Shown: positions 17,734 to 27,515 of the stretch, piece by piece
Position numbering within the stretch: the stretch's first letter is position 1
How the letters are laid out: every line of letters begins with the position of its first letter
Source of the DNA: Vibrio penaeicida
Lineage (GTDB): Bacteria > Pseudomonadota > Gammaproteobacteria > Enterobacterales > Vibrionaceae
Reading direction: 5' to 3'
Assembly (NCBI RefSeq): GCF_002933855.1
Contig: NZ_BFAQ01000028.1
Coordinates: forward strand, 157,587-221,586
Length of the DNA stretch: 64,000 bases
Made by a program: the position numbers and the translations under genes
The notes under the pieces: generated by a model
The model's database searches: none
The model's input: the letters and a program-made list of their open reading frames with translations, nothing else
Told to the model about the DNA's origin: nothing

Positions 17734-18210
17734 TTACTTCTTGATGATTAAAGCTACTGCTTCTGTCGCAATGCCTTCTTTTCTACCAGTAAAACCAAGA
17801 CGTTCAGACGTCGTCGCTTTCACATTAACGTTGCTGATATCGGTTTCTAGATCTTCTGCTATAGATTCACACATTGCGTTAATGTGAGGTGCCATTTTAG
17901 GCGCTTGAGCAATTATCGTGACGTCGACGTTGCCAATGACATAGCCTTTTTCTTTAACTAGGCGGTATACGTCTCGCAACAATGCACGGCTATCTGCACC
18001 TTTCCATTTATCATCGGTATCAGGAAAATGACGACCAATATCACCTTCAGCGATAGCACCAAGTAGTGCATCGGATAGAGCATGGAGCGCCACATCACCA
18101 TCGGAGTGAGCAACAAGGCCAAACTCGTAAGGCACCTTGACCCCACCAATGATAACTGGTCCTTCACCACCAAATTTATGCACGTCGAAACCGTGTCCAA
18201 TTCGAATCAT
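17734..18210 (-). CDS. ispF: 2-C-methyl-D-erythritol 2,4-cyclodiphosphate synthase
   Basis: IspF makes the cyclic diphosphate intermediate of the MEP isoprenoid pathway. The 158-residue product begins MIRIGHGFDVHKFG, supplying the metal ligands Asp and His, and has HSDGDVALHALSDALLGA with the third ligand. The ATG at 18210 with AAGGA 7 bases upstream is used rather than an in-frame ATG six codons earlier, which would overlap the ispD end. It follows ispD by 10 bases; the two enzymes act two steps apart in one pathway. Confidence 0.97.
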   Translation of the reverse strand: MIRIGHGFDVHKFGGEGPVIIGGVKVPYEFGLVAHSDGDVALHALSDALLGAIAEGDIGRHFPDTDDKWKGADSRALLRDVYRLVKEKGYVIGNVDVTIIAQAPKMAPHINAMCESIAEDLETDISNVNVKATTSERLGFTGRKEGIATEAVALIIKK

Positions 18211-18220
18211 TTTGTGTTCC

Positions 18221-18946
18221 TTAATCATTCCGGCTCAGATAGAACTCAGCGAGTGCTAAATCTTCTGGTTGAGTAATCTTAATGTTGTCAGAGCGACCTG
18301 TTACTAATAGAGGTTGATAACCACATCGCTCCATAGCCGAGGCCTCGTCTGTAATAAGCGCACCTTGTACAAGTGCCTCATTAAGAACCTCTTGCAACTT
18401 TTTACAGCGAAACATTTGTGGTGTTAGTGCATGCCACAGGTTTTCACGTTCCACTGTACTTTTAATTTGTTGGCTAGAATCACTGCGCTTCATGGTGTCT
18501 TTGACAGGCACAGCCAAAATGCCACCAATAGTATGCTCTTTACATGTCGTAATAAGCCTATCAATATCACCATGTGTGATACATGGACGCGCCGCATCAT
18601 GTACTAGAACCCACTCGATATGTTCAAAGTGAGTATTTATATAATTCAATCCGGAAAGAACCGAATCAGCTCTCTCAATCCCGCCCACTACTCGTGTTAT
18701 TTTCGAGTGTTCCGCAATAGCAAGGTCAGAAAAATACTCATCATTTTCGCTCACTGCTATCACGATATGAACGATCATTGGATGAGAAAGAAGAAGGCGA
18801 ACCGTGTGCTCTAATATGGTTTGATCACCAATAGTGAGATATTGTTTGGGGCAATCCGCTTGCATGCGGCTACCAACACCGGCCGCTGGAACGATGGCTA
18901 TCACACCATCTGCATGAGAACCTGTTTGAGAATCTGTTTTTGTCAT
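18221..18946 (-). CDS. ispD: 2-C-methyl-D-erythritol 4-phosphate cytidylyltransferase
   Basis: IspD attaches CMP to methylerythritol phosphate in the MEP pathway. The 241-residue protein has the nucleotidyltransferase signature AAGVGSRMQADCPKQYL near residues 19-36 and VLVHDAARPCI near 115. The first 13 residues (MTKTDSQTGSHAD) are a polar extension compared with E. coli IspD. It lies 12 bases after ftsB and 10 before ispF. Confidence 0.96.
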   Translation of the reverse strand: MTKTDSQTGSHADGVIAIVPAAGVGSRMQADCPKQYLTIGDQTILEHTVRLLLSHPMIVHIVIAVSENDEYFSDLAIAEHSKITRVVGGIERADSVLSGLNYINTHFEHIEWVLVHDAARPCITHGDIDRLITTCKEHTIGGILAVPVKDTMKRSDSSQQIKSTVERENLWHALTPQMFRCKKLQEVLNEALVQGALITDEASAMERCGYQPLLVTGRSDNIKITQPEDLALAEFYLSRND

Positions 18947-18958
18947 TACTTTATCTGA

Positions 18959-19246
18959 TTATCTGGAACTGCTTTCTTCACCAATAATACGGAAGAAAGT
19001 TTCGTCATCTTTAATTAACCCTAGCTCATTTCGAGCTCGTTCTTCGATGGCATCCAAACCTTGGCGAAGATCATCAATTTCCGCGAACATTTCTTGGTTG
19101 CGCTGACGCAGCTTCTCATTCACCTTTTCTTGGATGGCGATGTCTCTTTGAGTTGTCGCTAGATCTAGCTCGCCATTCTTACTGAACCAAACAGCATATT
19201 GCAAAGCAATCAGTAATCCGACTAAGACTATGGCAAAGAATCGCAT
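18959..19246 (-). CDS. ftsB: Cell division protein FtsB
   Basis: FtsB is a bitopic inner-membrane component of the FtsQLB divisome complex. The 95-residue product has a membrane helix at residues 3-21 (FFAIVLVGLLIALQYAVWF) and a periplasmic coiled coil (about 28-65). The ATG at 19246 matches the family start (MRFFAIVLV); an upstream TTG four codons away is less likely. The gene heads the minus-strand operon that runs through ispD to rpoS. Confidence 0.94.
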   Translation of the reverse strand: MRFFAIVLVGLLIALQYAVWFSKNGELDLATTQRDIAIQEKVNEKLRQRNQEMFAEIDDLRQGLDAIEERARNELGLIKDDETFFRIIGEESSSR

Positions 19247-19340
19247 GGCGTCATCCAAGAAAAAAACGTAGGGGCATATATACCATATTCAGGCGGTTAG
19301 AGCGAAGAGAACGGCAGAGGTTTGGTCAAGCAGATACAAA

Positions 19341-19364
19341 AATGCCCCGCACGTGCGAGGCATT
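19341..19364. terminator. Intrinsic terminator after enolase
   Basis: The dyad AATGCCCCGCACGTGCGAGGCATT carries T runs on both sides. It ends the eno transcript on the minus strand, about 40 bases after the stop codon. Confidence 0.85.
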
Positions 19365-19404
19365 TTTTAAAGCATGAAAGCTAAGCGTTTAATTCAGTTA
19401 AGAA

Positions 19405-20706
<1,302 letters not shown>

Positions 20707-20746
20707 TAATGTTTCCTCTCGTTCAAATATAAATGTCAAATTTAAA

Positions 20747-20775
20747 GGGTAGCCGCACTGCGTTCGCGACTACCC
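20747..20775 (-). terminator. Hairpin between pyrG and eno
   Basis: GGGTAG and CTACCC arms with an inner CGC/GCG pairing form a stem-loop 8 bases after the pyrG stop. On the minus strand it is followed by TTTAAATTT, an imperfect T tract. It may end part of the pyrG transcripts while letting others read into eno. Confidence 0.5.
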
Positions 20776-20783
20776 GTATCCTT

Positions 20784-22424
20784 TTACTTCTCTAATTCGT
20801 CACGCTGGAATTCACCAGCCGCTTTTACGAAACCTGCGAATAGTGGGTGACCATCGCGAGGTGTTGAAGTGAACTCTGGGTGGAATTGAGCCGCTACAAA
20901 CCATGGGTGAGCTGGATTCTCAATCACTTCGACCAGTTTCTTGTCTGCTGACAAACCAGATACTTTTAGACCTGCTTTTTCGATTTGTGGACGAAGATTG
21001 TTGTTCACTTCATAACGGTGACGATGGCGCTCATGAATCGTTGCGCTACCGTACATTTCACGTGCTTTTGTCCCTTTCGCTAAGTGACAAAGCTGTGAAC
21101 CGAGACGCATAGTACCACCAAGATCTGAAGTTTCGGTACGTTCTTCAACTTTACCTTCACCATCAACCCACTCAGTGATCAAACCTACCACAGGGTACTG
21201 TGTCTCTTTGTTAAATTCTGTTGAATGCGCACCTTCCATACCCACGACATTACGTGCGTATTCGATCAATGCGACTTGCATACCCAAACAAATACCTAAG
21301 TAAGGCACCTTGTTTTCACGTGCATACTGCGCAGCACGGATTTTTCCTTCGATACCACGATCGCCAAATCCACCAGGAACCAAGATAGCATCTAAACCTT
21401 CAAGGGCTTCTTCACCTTTGGACTCGACGTCTTGAGAATCTACGTATTTGATTTTCACGCTTAGACGGTTTTTAAGACCTGCGTGTTTCAACGCTTCGTT
21501 AACCGATTTGTAGGCATCCGGAAGTTCGATGTACTTACCCACCATACCGATGGTAACTTCTGCTGTTGGGTTCGCTTCTTCGTAAATAACCTGTTCCCAT
21601 TCAGACAAATCCGCTTCTGGAGCATCTATGCCAAAACGAGTACACACAAGATCATCAAGACCTTGAGCTTTAATTAACTGAGGGATTTTGTAGATAGAAT
21701 CTACATCTTTCATTGAGATAACCGCTTTTTCTGACACATTACAGAAAAGGGCAATCTTCTTACGCTCGTTTGCAGGAATGATACGATCACTGCGGCAAAC
21801 AAGAATGTCTGGTTGGATACCGATAGACAGCAGCTCTTTAACAGAGTGCTGAGTCGGTTTGGTTTTCACTTCGCCTGCCGCTGCAAGGTAAGGAACGAGA
21901 GTCAGGTGCATAAACATCGCACGCTCACGGCCTAATTCAACAGCTAGCTGACGAATGGCTTCCATAAACGGTAGAGATTCAATGTCACCTACTGTGCCAC
22001 CCACTTCAACGATAGCCACATCGTGACCTTCAGAACCTGCAATTACGCGATCTTTGATTGAGTTGGTGATGTGAGGAATAACCTGAATAGTCGCACCCAA
22101 GTAATCGCCACGACGTTCTTTACGTAGAACATCTGCATAAACACGACCTGCAGTAAAATTGTTACGCTTAGTCATCTTGGTGCGAATAAAACGCTCATAG
22201 TGACCAAGGTCTAGGTCTGTCTCTGCGCCATCTTCCGTGACGAACACTTCACCATGCTGAGTAGGGCTCATTGTGCCTGGATCAACGTTGATGTAAGGGT
22301 CAAGCTTCATCATAGTCACTTTAAGACCACGAGCTTCAAGAATAGCGGCCAAAGAAGCTGCTGCAATACCTTTACCTAGAGAGGATACAACCCCACCAGT
22401 AACAAAAATGTAATTTGTCGTCAT
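20784..22424 (-). CDS. pyrG: CTP synthase
   Basis: PyrG aminates UTP to CTP with glutamine as nitrogen source. The 546-residue protein has an N-terminal synthetase domain (FVTGGVVSSLGKGIAAASL, a P-loop, near residue 8) and a C-terminal class I glutamine amidotransferase domain with the nucleophile Cys in YLGICLGMQ and the FHPEFTS catalytic His/Glu near residue 516. It heads the pyrG-eno unit, with a 215-base gap to mazG upstream that must hold its promoter. Confidence 0.98.
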   Translation of the reverse strand: MTTNYIFVTGGVVSSLGKGIAAASLAAILEARGLKVTMMKLDPYINVDPGTMSPTQHGEVFVTEDGAETDLDLGHYERFIRTKMTKRNNFTAGRVYADVLRKERRGDYLGATIQVIPHITNSIKDRVIAGSEGHDVAIVEVGGTVGDIESLPFMEAIRQLAVELGRERAMFMHLTLVPYLAAAGEVKTKPTQHSVKELLSIGIQPDILVCRSDRIIPANERKKIALFCNVSEKAVISMKDVDSIYKIPQLIKAQGLDDLVCTRFGIDAPEADLSEWEQVIYEEANPTAEVTIGMVGKYIELPDAYKSVNEALKHAGLKNRLSVKIKYVDSQDVESKGEEALEGLDAILVPGGFGDRGIEGKIRAAQYARENKVPYLGICLGMQVALIEYARNVVGMEGAHSTEFNKETQYPVVGLITEWVDGEGKVEERTETSDLGGTMRLGSQLCHLAKGTKAREMYGSATIHERHRHRYEVNNNLRPQIEKAGLKVSGLSADKKLVEVIENPAHPWFVAAQFHPEFTSTPRDGHPLFAGFVKAAGEFQRDELEK

Positions 22425-22639
22425 GTTTAACCTGAAATTGGTTGAATGAGGGAAATGGAATTCTTCTGGACGGGATGCAAATATACCAGAAGGCCGTTAC
22501 CGCCACAACGTGAAACTTATCACACTCAATATTTTTATTTTTTGCTTCAAATCAAATGAGCAATCTTCAATACGTTAGATAACTTTACGTGCTACTGCAA
22601 AAGAAATTCGTGTTTTTCAGCATTGGTAGAACCAGTGAA

Positions 22640-23446
22640 TTATCCGCTTTTTCTTTTTTCATCCACTTTAACTTCGTCCCAAAGCGTATCGAGTTCTTCA
22701 AGAGAACACTCCCCAAGAACCTTGCCTTCCGCTTGTACTTTCTCTTCCACCAGCCTGAAGCGGCGTTCAAATTTGGTGTTGGCTTTGCTGAGCGCAGATT
22801 CAGGGTTTGCGTTCAAATGACGAGAGAAATTGACTACAGCAAAGAGTAAGTCACCCAATTCCTCTTCCACTAAATTTTGATCGGGCGTGACTTGCAGCGC
22901 TTCTTCCATGACCTCATCGATTTCTTCTTGAACCTTATCAACGACGGGACCTAGCGTTTTCCAGTCAAATCCGTATTGGGCGCATTTTTTCTGGATTTTG
23001 TTTGCACGGGACATCGCAGGTAAAGACGTGGGTACAGCGTCGAGAATACTCTCCTCAGAAATGCCTTTCTCCGCTTTTTCCTTGGCTTTCTCTTGCTCCC
23101 AATTCGCATTTATTTCAGCGTCGCTGCCAAATTCTGCATCTGAAAAAACATGTGGATGACGTCGAGTCAGTTTTTCATTCACCCCTTTCACAACATCATC
23201 AAAATCGAACAAATCTTGCTCTTTTGCCAATTGACTGTAGAAGATGACCTGAAACAGCAAATCACCCAACTCTTCTTTCAAGTTGCTCCAATCACGCTTA
23301 TGGATGGCATCCACCACTTCGTATGTCTCTTCAATGGTATGAGGCACAATACTGTCAAAGTCTTGCTTCAAGTCCCAAGGACAGCCCCCTTCCGGATCTC
23401 TTAGTTGCACCATAATTTGCTTAAGCTGTTCAATTGGATGACTCAT
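22640..23446 (-). CDS. mazG: Nucleoside triphosphate pyrophosphohydrolase MazG
   Basis: MazG hydrolyses nucleoside triphosphates to monophosphate and pyrophosphate and in E. coli lowers (p)ppGpp levels. The 268-residue product has two tandem MazG domains: the first with EETYEVVDAI and ELGDLLFQVIFYS (near residues 38-75), the second with EEIDEVMEEA and EELGDLLFAVVNFSRHL (near 170-205). The ATG at 23446 has AAGGAAC upstream and gives the family start MSHPIEQL. It lies between relA and pyrG; relA and mazG are separated by an ERIC-type repeat. Confidence 0.96.
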   Translation of the reverse strand: MSHPIEQLKQIMVQLRDPEGGCPWDLKQDFDSIVPHTIEETYEVVDAIHKRDWSNLKEELGDLLFQVIFYSQLAKEQDLFDFDDVVKGVNEKLTRRHPHVFSDAEFGSDAEINANWEQEKAKEKAEKGISEESILDAVPTSLPAMSRANKIQKKCAQYGFDWKTLGPVVDKVQEEIDEVMEEALQVTPDQNLVEEELGDLLFAVVNFSRHLNANPESALSKANTKFERRFRLVEEKVQAEGKVLGECSLEELDTLWDEVKVDEKRKSG

Positions 23447-23517
23447 TTCTGTTCCTTTGACAAAGTTATATAAAGAAAAAGACGAGCAATATAACTGCTC
23501 GCCTTTCATTTTACTGC

Positions 23518-23646
23518 TCCCTTTCGCAAAGCAGTTGCCGTTTTAACAAGGCAACAAGCGAGTGAGACTCCTGAGCATAGCTGGCTATGTGATGGAGCGA
23601 ATGAGCGCCGTTAACGCAGTAAAAATGGCAAATGCGAAGTGAAAGT
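23518..23646. repeat. ERIC/IRU-type palindromic repeat between relA and mazG
   Basis: About 127 bases form an imperfect palindrome: CTTTCGCAAAGCAGTTGCC at one end pairs with the reverse complement of GGCAAATGCGAAGTGAAAG at the other. The centre contains ACTCCTGAGCATAGCTGGCT and TATGTGATGGAGCGAATGAG, which match the ERIC (enterobacterial repetitive intergenic consensus) core. ERIC elements are known in vibrios. One end reaches the relA stop codon, so mRNA from relA-mazG would carry the fold. Confidence 0.8.
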
Positions 23647-25865
23647 TAGCCTAAACGTTTCACCGACATCACATCCTTGATCTGCTCAACTCGCTTCGTC
23701 ACCCGCGTAAATATTTCCACATTGGTGACTTCTAAATCGAAATCCATTATCGACATTTGCTTTTTGTAATCCGTCCGGCTTTTCATGCTGGTGACTTTGA
23801 TTTTCTCGTTTGCAAACAAGGTGGTGATATCTTTTAGCAAGCCGCCTCGCTCTAGACCTTCAACCCGAACTGTAATGATGTAGGAACCGACGAAACCACT
23901 TCCCCAGACGGTATCAATGATACGCTCTGGCGCATGGTGCCTTAGCTCCTCAAGCTGTTCACAGTCGCTTCGGTGAACAGAAATACCACGCCCTTGAGTG
24001 ATGTAACCTGAGATTTCATCGCCCGGTATGGGCTGGCAGCAACGCGCTAGGTGCGTCATCAGGTTGTCCACACCTTCAACAACCACTGCGTCCTTTTTCG
24101 GGCGACTTTGAGCTGGGGCTTTGTTCTCTTTTTCCTGAAGGCGCTCTAGCGCTTGTTGGTCTTCTTCTTCGGCGGTGGGTTTGTTCACCAATGCATTGAT
24201 GTGATTGACGATTTGATTGATTCTCAAATCACCACTGCCGATACCGGCATAGAGCTCGTCTGGCGTATTCACATTGAATCGTTTCAGCGCATATTGGTCG
24301 GCATCTTTTAGGGATGCACCGATTTTCGCTAATTCGGTTTCCAAGATTTCACGCCCTGCTTCGAGGTTTTTCTCTCGGCTTTGCTTACGGAACCATGCAT
24401 TAATTTTGGCTCGCGCACGACCTGAGTGCACGAACCCTAGCGATGGGTTTAACCAGTCGCGAGAAGGGTTAGGCTCTTTCGATGTAATGATTTCAACTTG
24501 GTCGCCCATGGTGAGTTTGTGAGTAAACGGTACTATTCGACCCGCCACCTTCGCACCAATACAACGATGCCCAACTTCTGAGTGAATGTGGTAAGCAAAA
24601 TCAAGCGGCGTTGCGCCCATTGGTAAATCGACCACATCACCTCGTGGGGTAAAGGCATAAACGCGATCATCAAAGACTTGGCTTCGCAATTCATCCAGCA
24701 TTTCACCAGAATCGGACATTTCTTCCTGCCAGTCCAGAAGTTTACGTAACCATGTGATCTTCTCATCATAGCCACTGCGACCACTTGAGGCGCCTTCTTT
24801 GTATTTCCAGTGCGCCGCGACTCCAAGCTCCGAATCTTCATGCATTTGCTTGGTTCGGATTTGAATCTCAATGGTTTTGCCTTCTGGTCCTAATATCACC
24901 GTATGAATAGACTGGTAGCCATTAGGTTTCGGGTTGGCAACGTAGTCATCAAATTCACTCGGTAAGTGCTTGTATTTGGTGTGTACAACTCCTAAAGCGG
25001 CATAGCAATCTTGCAGCTTGTCGGCAATTATTCGTACTGCTCGAACATCAAAGAGCTCATCAAAAGCCAAGCTCTTTTTCTGCATTTTTCGCCAAATACT
25101 GTAAATGTGCTTAGGACGACCACTGACTTCTGCATTGATACTGCAGACTTTCATTTCTTTGGATAGATCCGTGACAAAATCATCAATGTACTGTTCACGA
25201 ACAATGCGTCTTTCTGACAGTTGTTTGGCAATTTGTTTGTAGGTTTTTGAATGCTTATAGCGAAAGGCGTAATCTTCAATCTCCCACTTTAGCTGACCAA
25301 TCCCCAAGCGGTTGGCCAAGGGTGCGTATATATTGGCACACTCTTTCGCCGCTGCTTGGCGCACTTCATCAGACTCGTCTTTCACTTCGCGTAAATTACA
25401 AATCCGCTCAGATAGCTTAATGACGACACATCTAAAATCGTCAACCATTGCGAGAAGCATTCGTCGTACGTTATCAACTTGCCCAGACGCTGCCGATCCA
25501 TCCAGTGTGACATTGAGTTGACCGATTGCCGCCATTTCTTCGACACCATCGATCAACTTTAATATCTCTTTGCCATATTTTTCTGTTAACTCTTCGCGGT
25601 CATAAAAGCCGGATGTGACCACGGGGAATAACTGAGCAGAAATGAGCGTCGGCGCATCCATAGACAAGGTGATGAGGATTTCGATCATCTCTCGACCGCG
25701 CCACAGCAATAGTTGCGCTTGAGGTTCATCACTAAGAATTTCTTCACAGTGACGATAAACCGCCAGCAATTTATGGCTGGTTTTTTCATCTTGTTTTAAG
25801 CTGGCTATCCAACTGTCTAATTCAAATTCTTCAGTATTTAAATGTGCACCGCGTACAGCGACCAT
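23646..25865 (-). CDS. relA: GTP pyrophosphokinase RelA, (p)ppGpp synthetase I
   Basis: RelA makes (p)ppGpp when uncharged tRNA enters the ribosome. The 739-residue protein has a degenerate hydrolase domain (about 30-190), the synthetase domain (about 235-350, with the substrate segment YVANPKPNGYQSIHT), a TGS domain (about 405-465, VYAFTPRGDVVDLPMGATPL), a zinc-finger region (LARCCQPIPGDEI near 610) and a C-terminal ACT/RRM domain. The stop codon lies at the edge of an ERIC-type repeat that separates it from mazG. Together with ytfK it gives this window two stringent-response genes. Confidence 0.98.
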   Translation of the reverse strand: MVAVRGAHLNTEEFELDSWIASLKQDEKTSHKLLAVYRHCEEILSDEPQAQLLLWRGREMIEILITLSMDAPTLISAQLFPVVTSGFYDREELTEKYGKEILKLIDGVEEMAAIGQLNVTLDGSAASGQVDNVRRMLLAMVDDFRCVVIKLSERICNLREVKDESDEVRQAAAKECANIYAPLANRLGIGQLKWEIEDYAFRYKHSKTYKQIAKQLSERRIVREQYIDDFVTDLSKEMKVCSINAEVSGRPKHIYSIWRKMQKKSLAFDELFDVRAVRIIADKLQDCYAALGVVHTKYKHLPSEFDDYVANPKPNGYQSIHTVILGPEGKTIEIQIRTKQMHEDSELGVAAHWKYKEGASSGRSGYDEKITWLRKLLDWQEEMSDSGEMLDELRSQVFDDRVYAFTPRGDVVDLPMGATPLDFAYHIHSEVGHRCIGAKVAGRIVPFTHKLTMGDQVEIITSKEPNPSRDWLNPSLGFVHSGRARAKINAWFRKQSREKNLEAGREILETELAKIGASLKDADQYALKRFNVNTPDELYAGIGSGDLRINQIVNHINALVNKPTAEEEDQQALERLQEKENKAPAQSRPKKDAVVVEGVDNLMTHLARCCQPIPGDEISGYITQGRGISVHRSDCEQLEELRHHAPERIIDTVWGSGFVGSYIITVRVEGLERGGLLKDITTLFANEKIKVTSMKSRTDYKKQMSIMDFDLEVTNVEIFTRVTKRVEQIKDVMSVKRLG

Positions 25866-25964
25866 GTTTCTTTCCTATCTAGCAACAGACATACAGGTAA
25901 GTCACCTGTCGATTCTCCAGCAAAATATCCAAGCAGCGGAACGTTGCCGTGCTTTAGCCGATAT

Positions 25965-25982
25965 TAGGGTTTGTTGACCTAG
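25965..25982. repeat. Solitary MITE-like terminal sequence
   Basis: TAGGGTTTGTTGACCTAG in the relA-rlmD gap matches 14 of the first 16 bases of the terminal repeat of the 281-bp element near 34.1 kb. No second end was found within a few hundred bases, so this is a remnant or chance similarity. Confidence 0.4.
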
Positions 25983-25993
25983 TATGCGTGAAG

Positions 25994-27313
25994 TTAATCT
26001 TTTTCAAATAGCGCCATGCTTTCTAAATGGCTGGTATGGGGAAACATATCAAGCATCCCGATTTTTTTAAGTTTGTAGCCTTGTTCAAGTAAGCTCTGAC
26101 TGTCACGTGCAAGCGTAGCAGGATTACAGGAAACATACACGACCGCTTTCGCTCCTAATCGCGAAAGTTGGTCGACAATACCGGCTGCACCTGCGCGTGC
26201 GGGATCAAGCAATATTTTATCAAATCGTTCACTTGCCCAAGGCGCTTTAGACATGTCTTCTTCTAAGTTAGCCTGATAAAACTGGACGTTGTTGATCTGG
26301 TTTAAGGTCGCATTGTTTGTGGCAACATCCACCATATCTTGAACACCTTCCACGCCAATGACAGCGCCCGCTTGTTTCGCTAACGGCAAACTGAAATTAC
26401 CAAGCCCACAGAATAGGTCCAACACACGCTCATCAGCCTGTGTGTTCAACCATGTTAAGGCTTGAGCCACCATTTTTTCGTTCACTTGAGCATTCACTTG
26501 AATGAAGTTTGTTGGCTCAAACGGCAATTCAACCCCAGCTTCTTTATAGAAAGGCTGTATGCCAGATACCTTGTTCAATACATCTGCTGCTGGCATTAGA
26601 TATAGGGTAAGAGCGTGTTCTTCTGCAAATGCCATCAACTGCTTCTGGTCTTTGTCACTCAATTCAGAAGTATGGCGAAGCAAAAATACTAGAGTGTTGT
26701 CTGCTTTTACGAGTTCAACATGCCCAAGGCTTTCTTTTCGAGAAAATGCATTAAGTAATGCTTTTGTTGGCTTTAGTAGCGCTTCAAGTTCTGGGGCAAG
26801 CACAGCGCAGCTATCAATATTCGCAATGCGCTTACTCATTTTTTCACGAAAGCCAAAATTCAGCTCACGCGTTTTTTTATCGACCTGCACACTAATTCGA
26901 GTGCGGCGGCGGTAACCCATACTTGCGCCTGTTACTTCTTTTTCAAGCGCGAGCTCGCTACCTGAAAACTTTTTCATCAGCTGTTGCAGAGTCTGGTTTT
27001 TGTGCTCAACTTGAGCGGTTTGATCCAAATGCTGTAGGTTACATCCACCACATGAATCGTAGTGTTTGCAAAACGGACTGACTCGCTCTGAACTGTCTTT
27101 CTTGATTTTGATGAGTTTTGCCCGCGAAAATTTACTTTTTTGCTCGGTAAACTGACCAATAACCGATTCACCGGGCAACACGCCATCAATAAACACGGGG
27201 CGCTTATTGTGGTAAGCAATGCCCGCTCCGTGATGATCGAGCTTTTCTATATTGAAAACCTGATGCTTGGTTTCAACCGATGATTTTTTCTTTGGCTGAT
27301 AAAAACGCGCCAT
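25994..27313 (-). CDS. rlmD: 23S rRNA (uracil(1939)-C(5))-methyltransferase RlmD
   Basis: RlmD methylates U1939 of 23S rRNA. The 439-residue product has an N-terminal TRAM domain (about 10-70), four cysteines of an iron-sulfur cluster (CKHYDSCGGCNLQHL near residue 90 plus a later Cys), the SAM-binding segment VLDLFCGLGNFSLPLA near 297 and the catalytic Cys in VYVSCNPATLARD near 395. It diverges from barA, as in E. coli, and follows relA on the same strand with a 128-base gap toward relA that contains one copy of a MITE-like end. Confidence 0.97.
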   Translation of the reverse strand: MARFYQPKKKSSVETKHQVFNIEKLDHHGAGIAYHNKRPVFIDGVLPGESVIGQFTEQKSKFSRAKLIKIKKDSSERVSPFCKHYDSCGGCNLQHLDQTAQVEHKNQTLQQLMKKFSGSELALEKEVTGASMGYRRRTRISVQVDKKTRELNFGFREKMSKRIANIDSCAVLAPELEALLKPTKALLNAFSRKESLGHVELVKADNTLVFLLRHTSELSDKDQKQLMAFAEEHALTLYLMPAADVLNKVSGIQPFYKEAGVELPFEPTNFIQVNAQVNEKMVAQALTWLNTQADERVLDLFCGLGNFSLPLAKQAGAVIGVEGVQDMVDVATNNATLNQINNVQFYQANLEEDMSKAPWASERFDKILLDPARAGAAGIVDQLSRLGAKAVVYVSCNPATLARDSQSLLEQGYKLKKIGMLDMFPHTSHLESMALFEKD

Positions 27314-27421
27314 ACTGTAATTGCCTATTTTGCTTCAGTGTTTTCTCATTCAGGGTCACTATTTCCCCCCTCAGAGATTGTCGAATTCGGCAGACTTGAT
27401 TAAGCTAACCGTTTCTTCGTT

Positions 27422-27427
27422 TATAAT
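27422..27427 (+). promoter_or_regulatory. Candidate -10 element for barA
   Basis: A perfect TATAAT lies 89 bases before the barA start in the rlmD/barA divergent gap. No good -35 hexamer is spaced correctly, so the promoter is tentative. Confidence 0.35.
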
Positions 27428-27515
27428 GGGTTGTATAGCTTGACTACTCTTACGTAATGTAAGAAAGCTTGAGCCATTAGCTTCTATTTTCCCATATCCA
27501 GACAGTAATGAGAAC

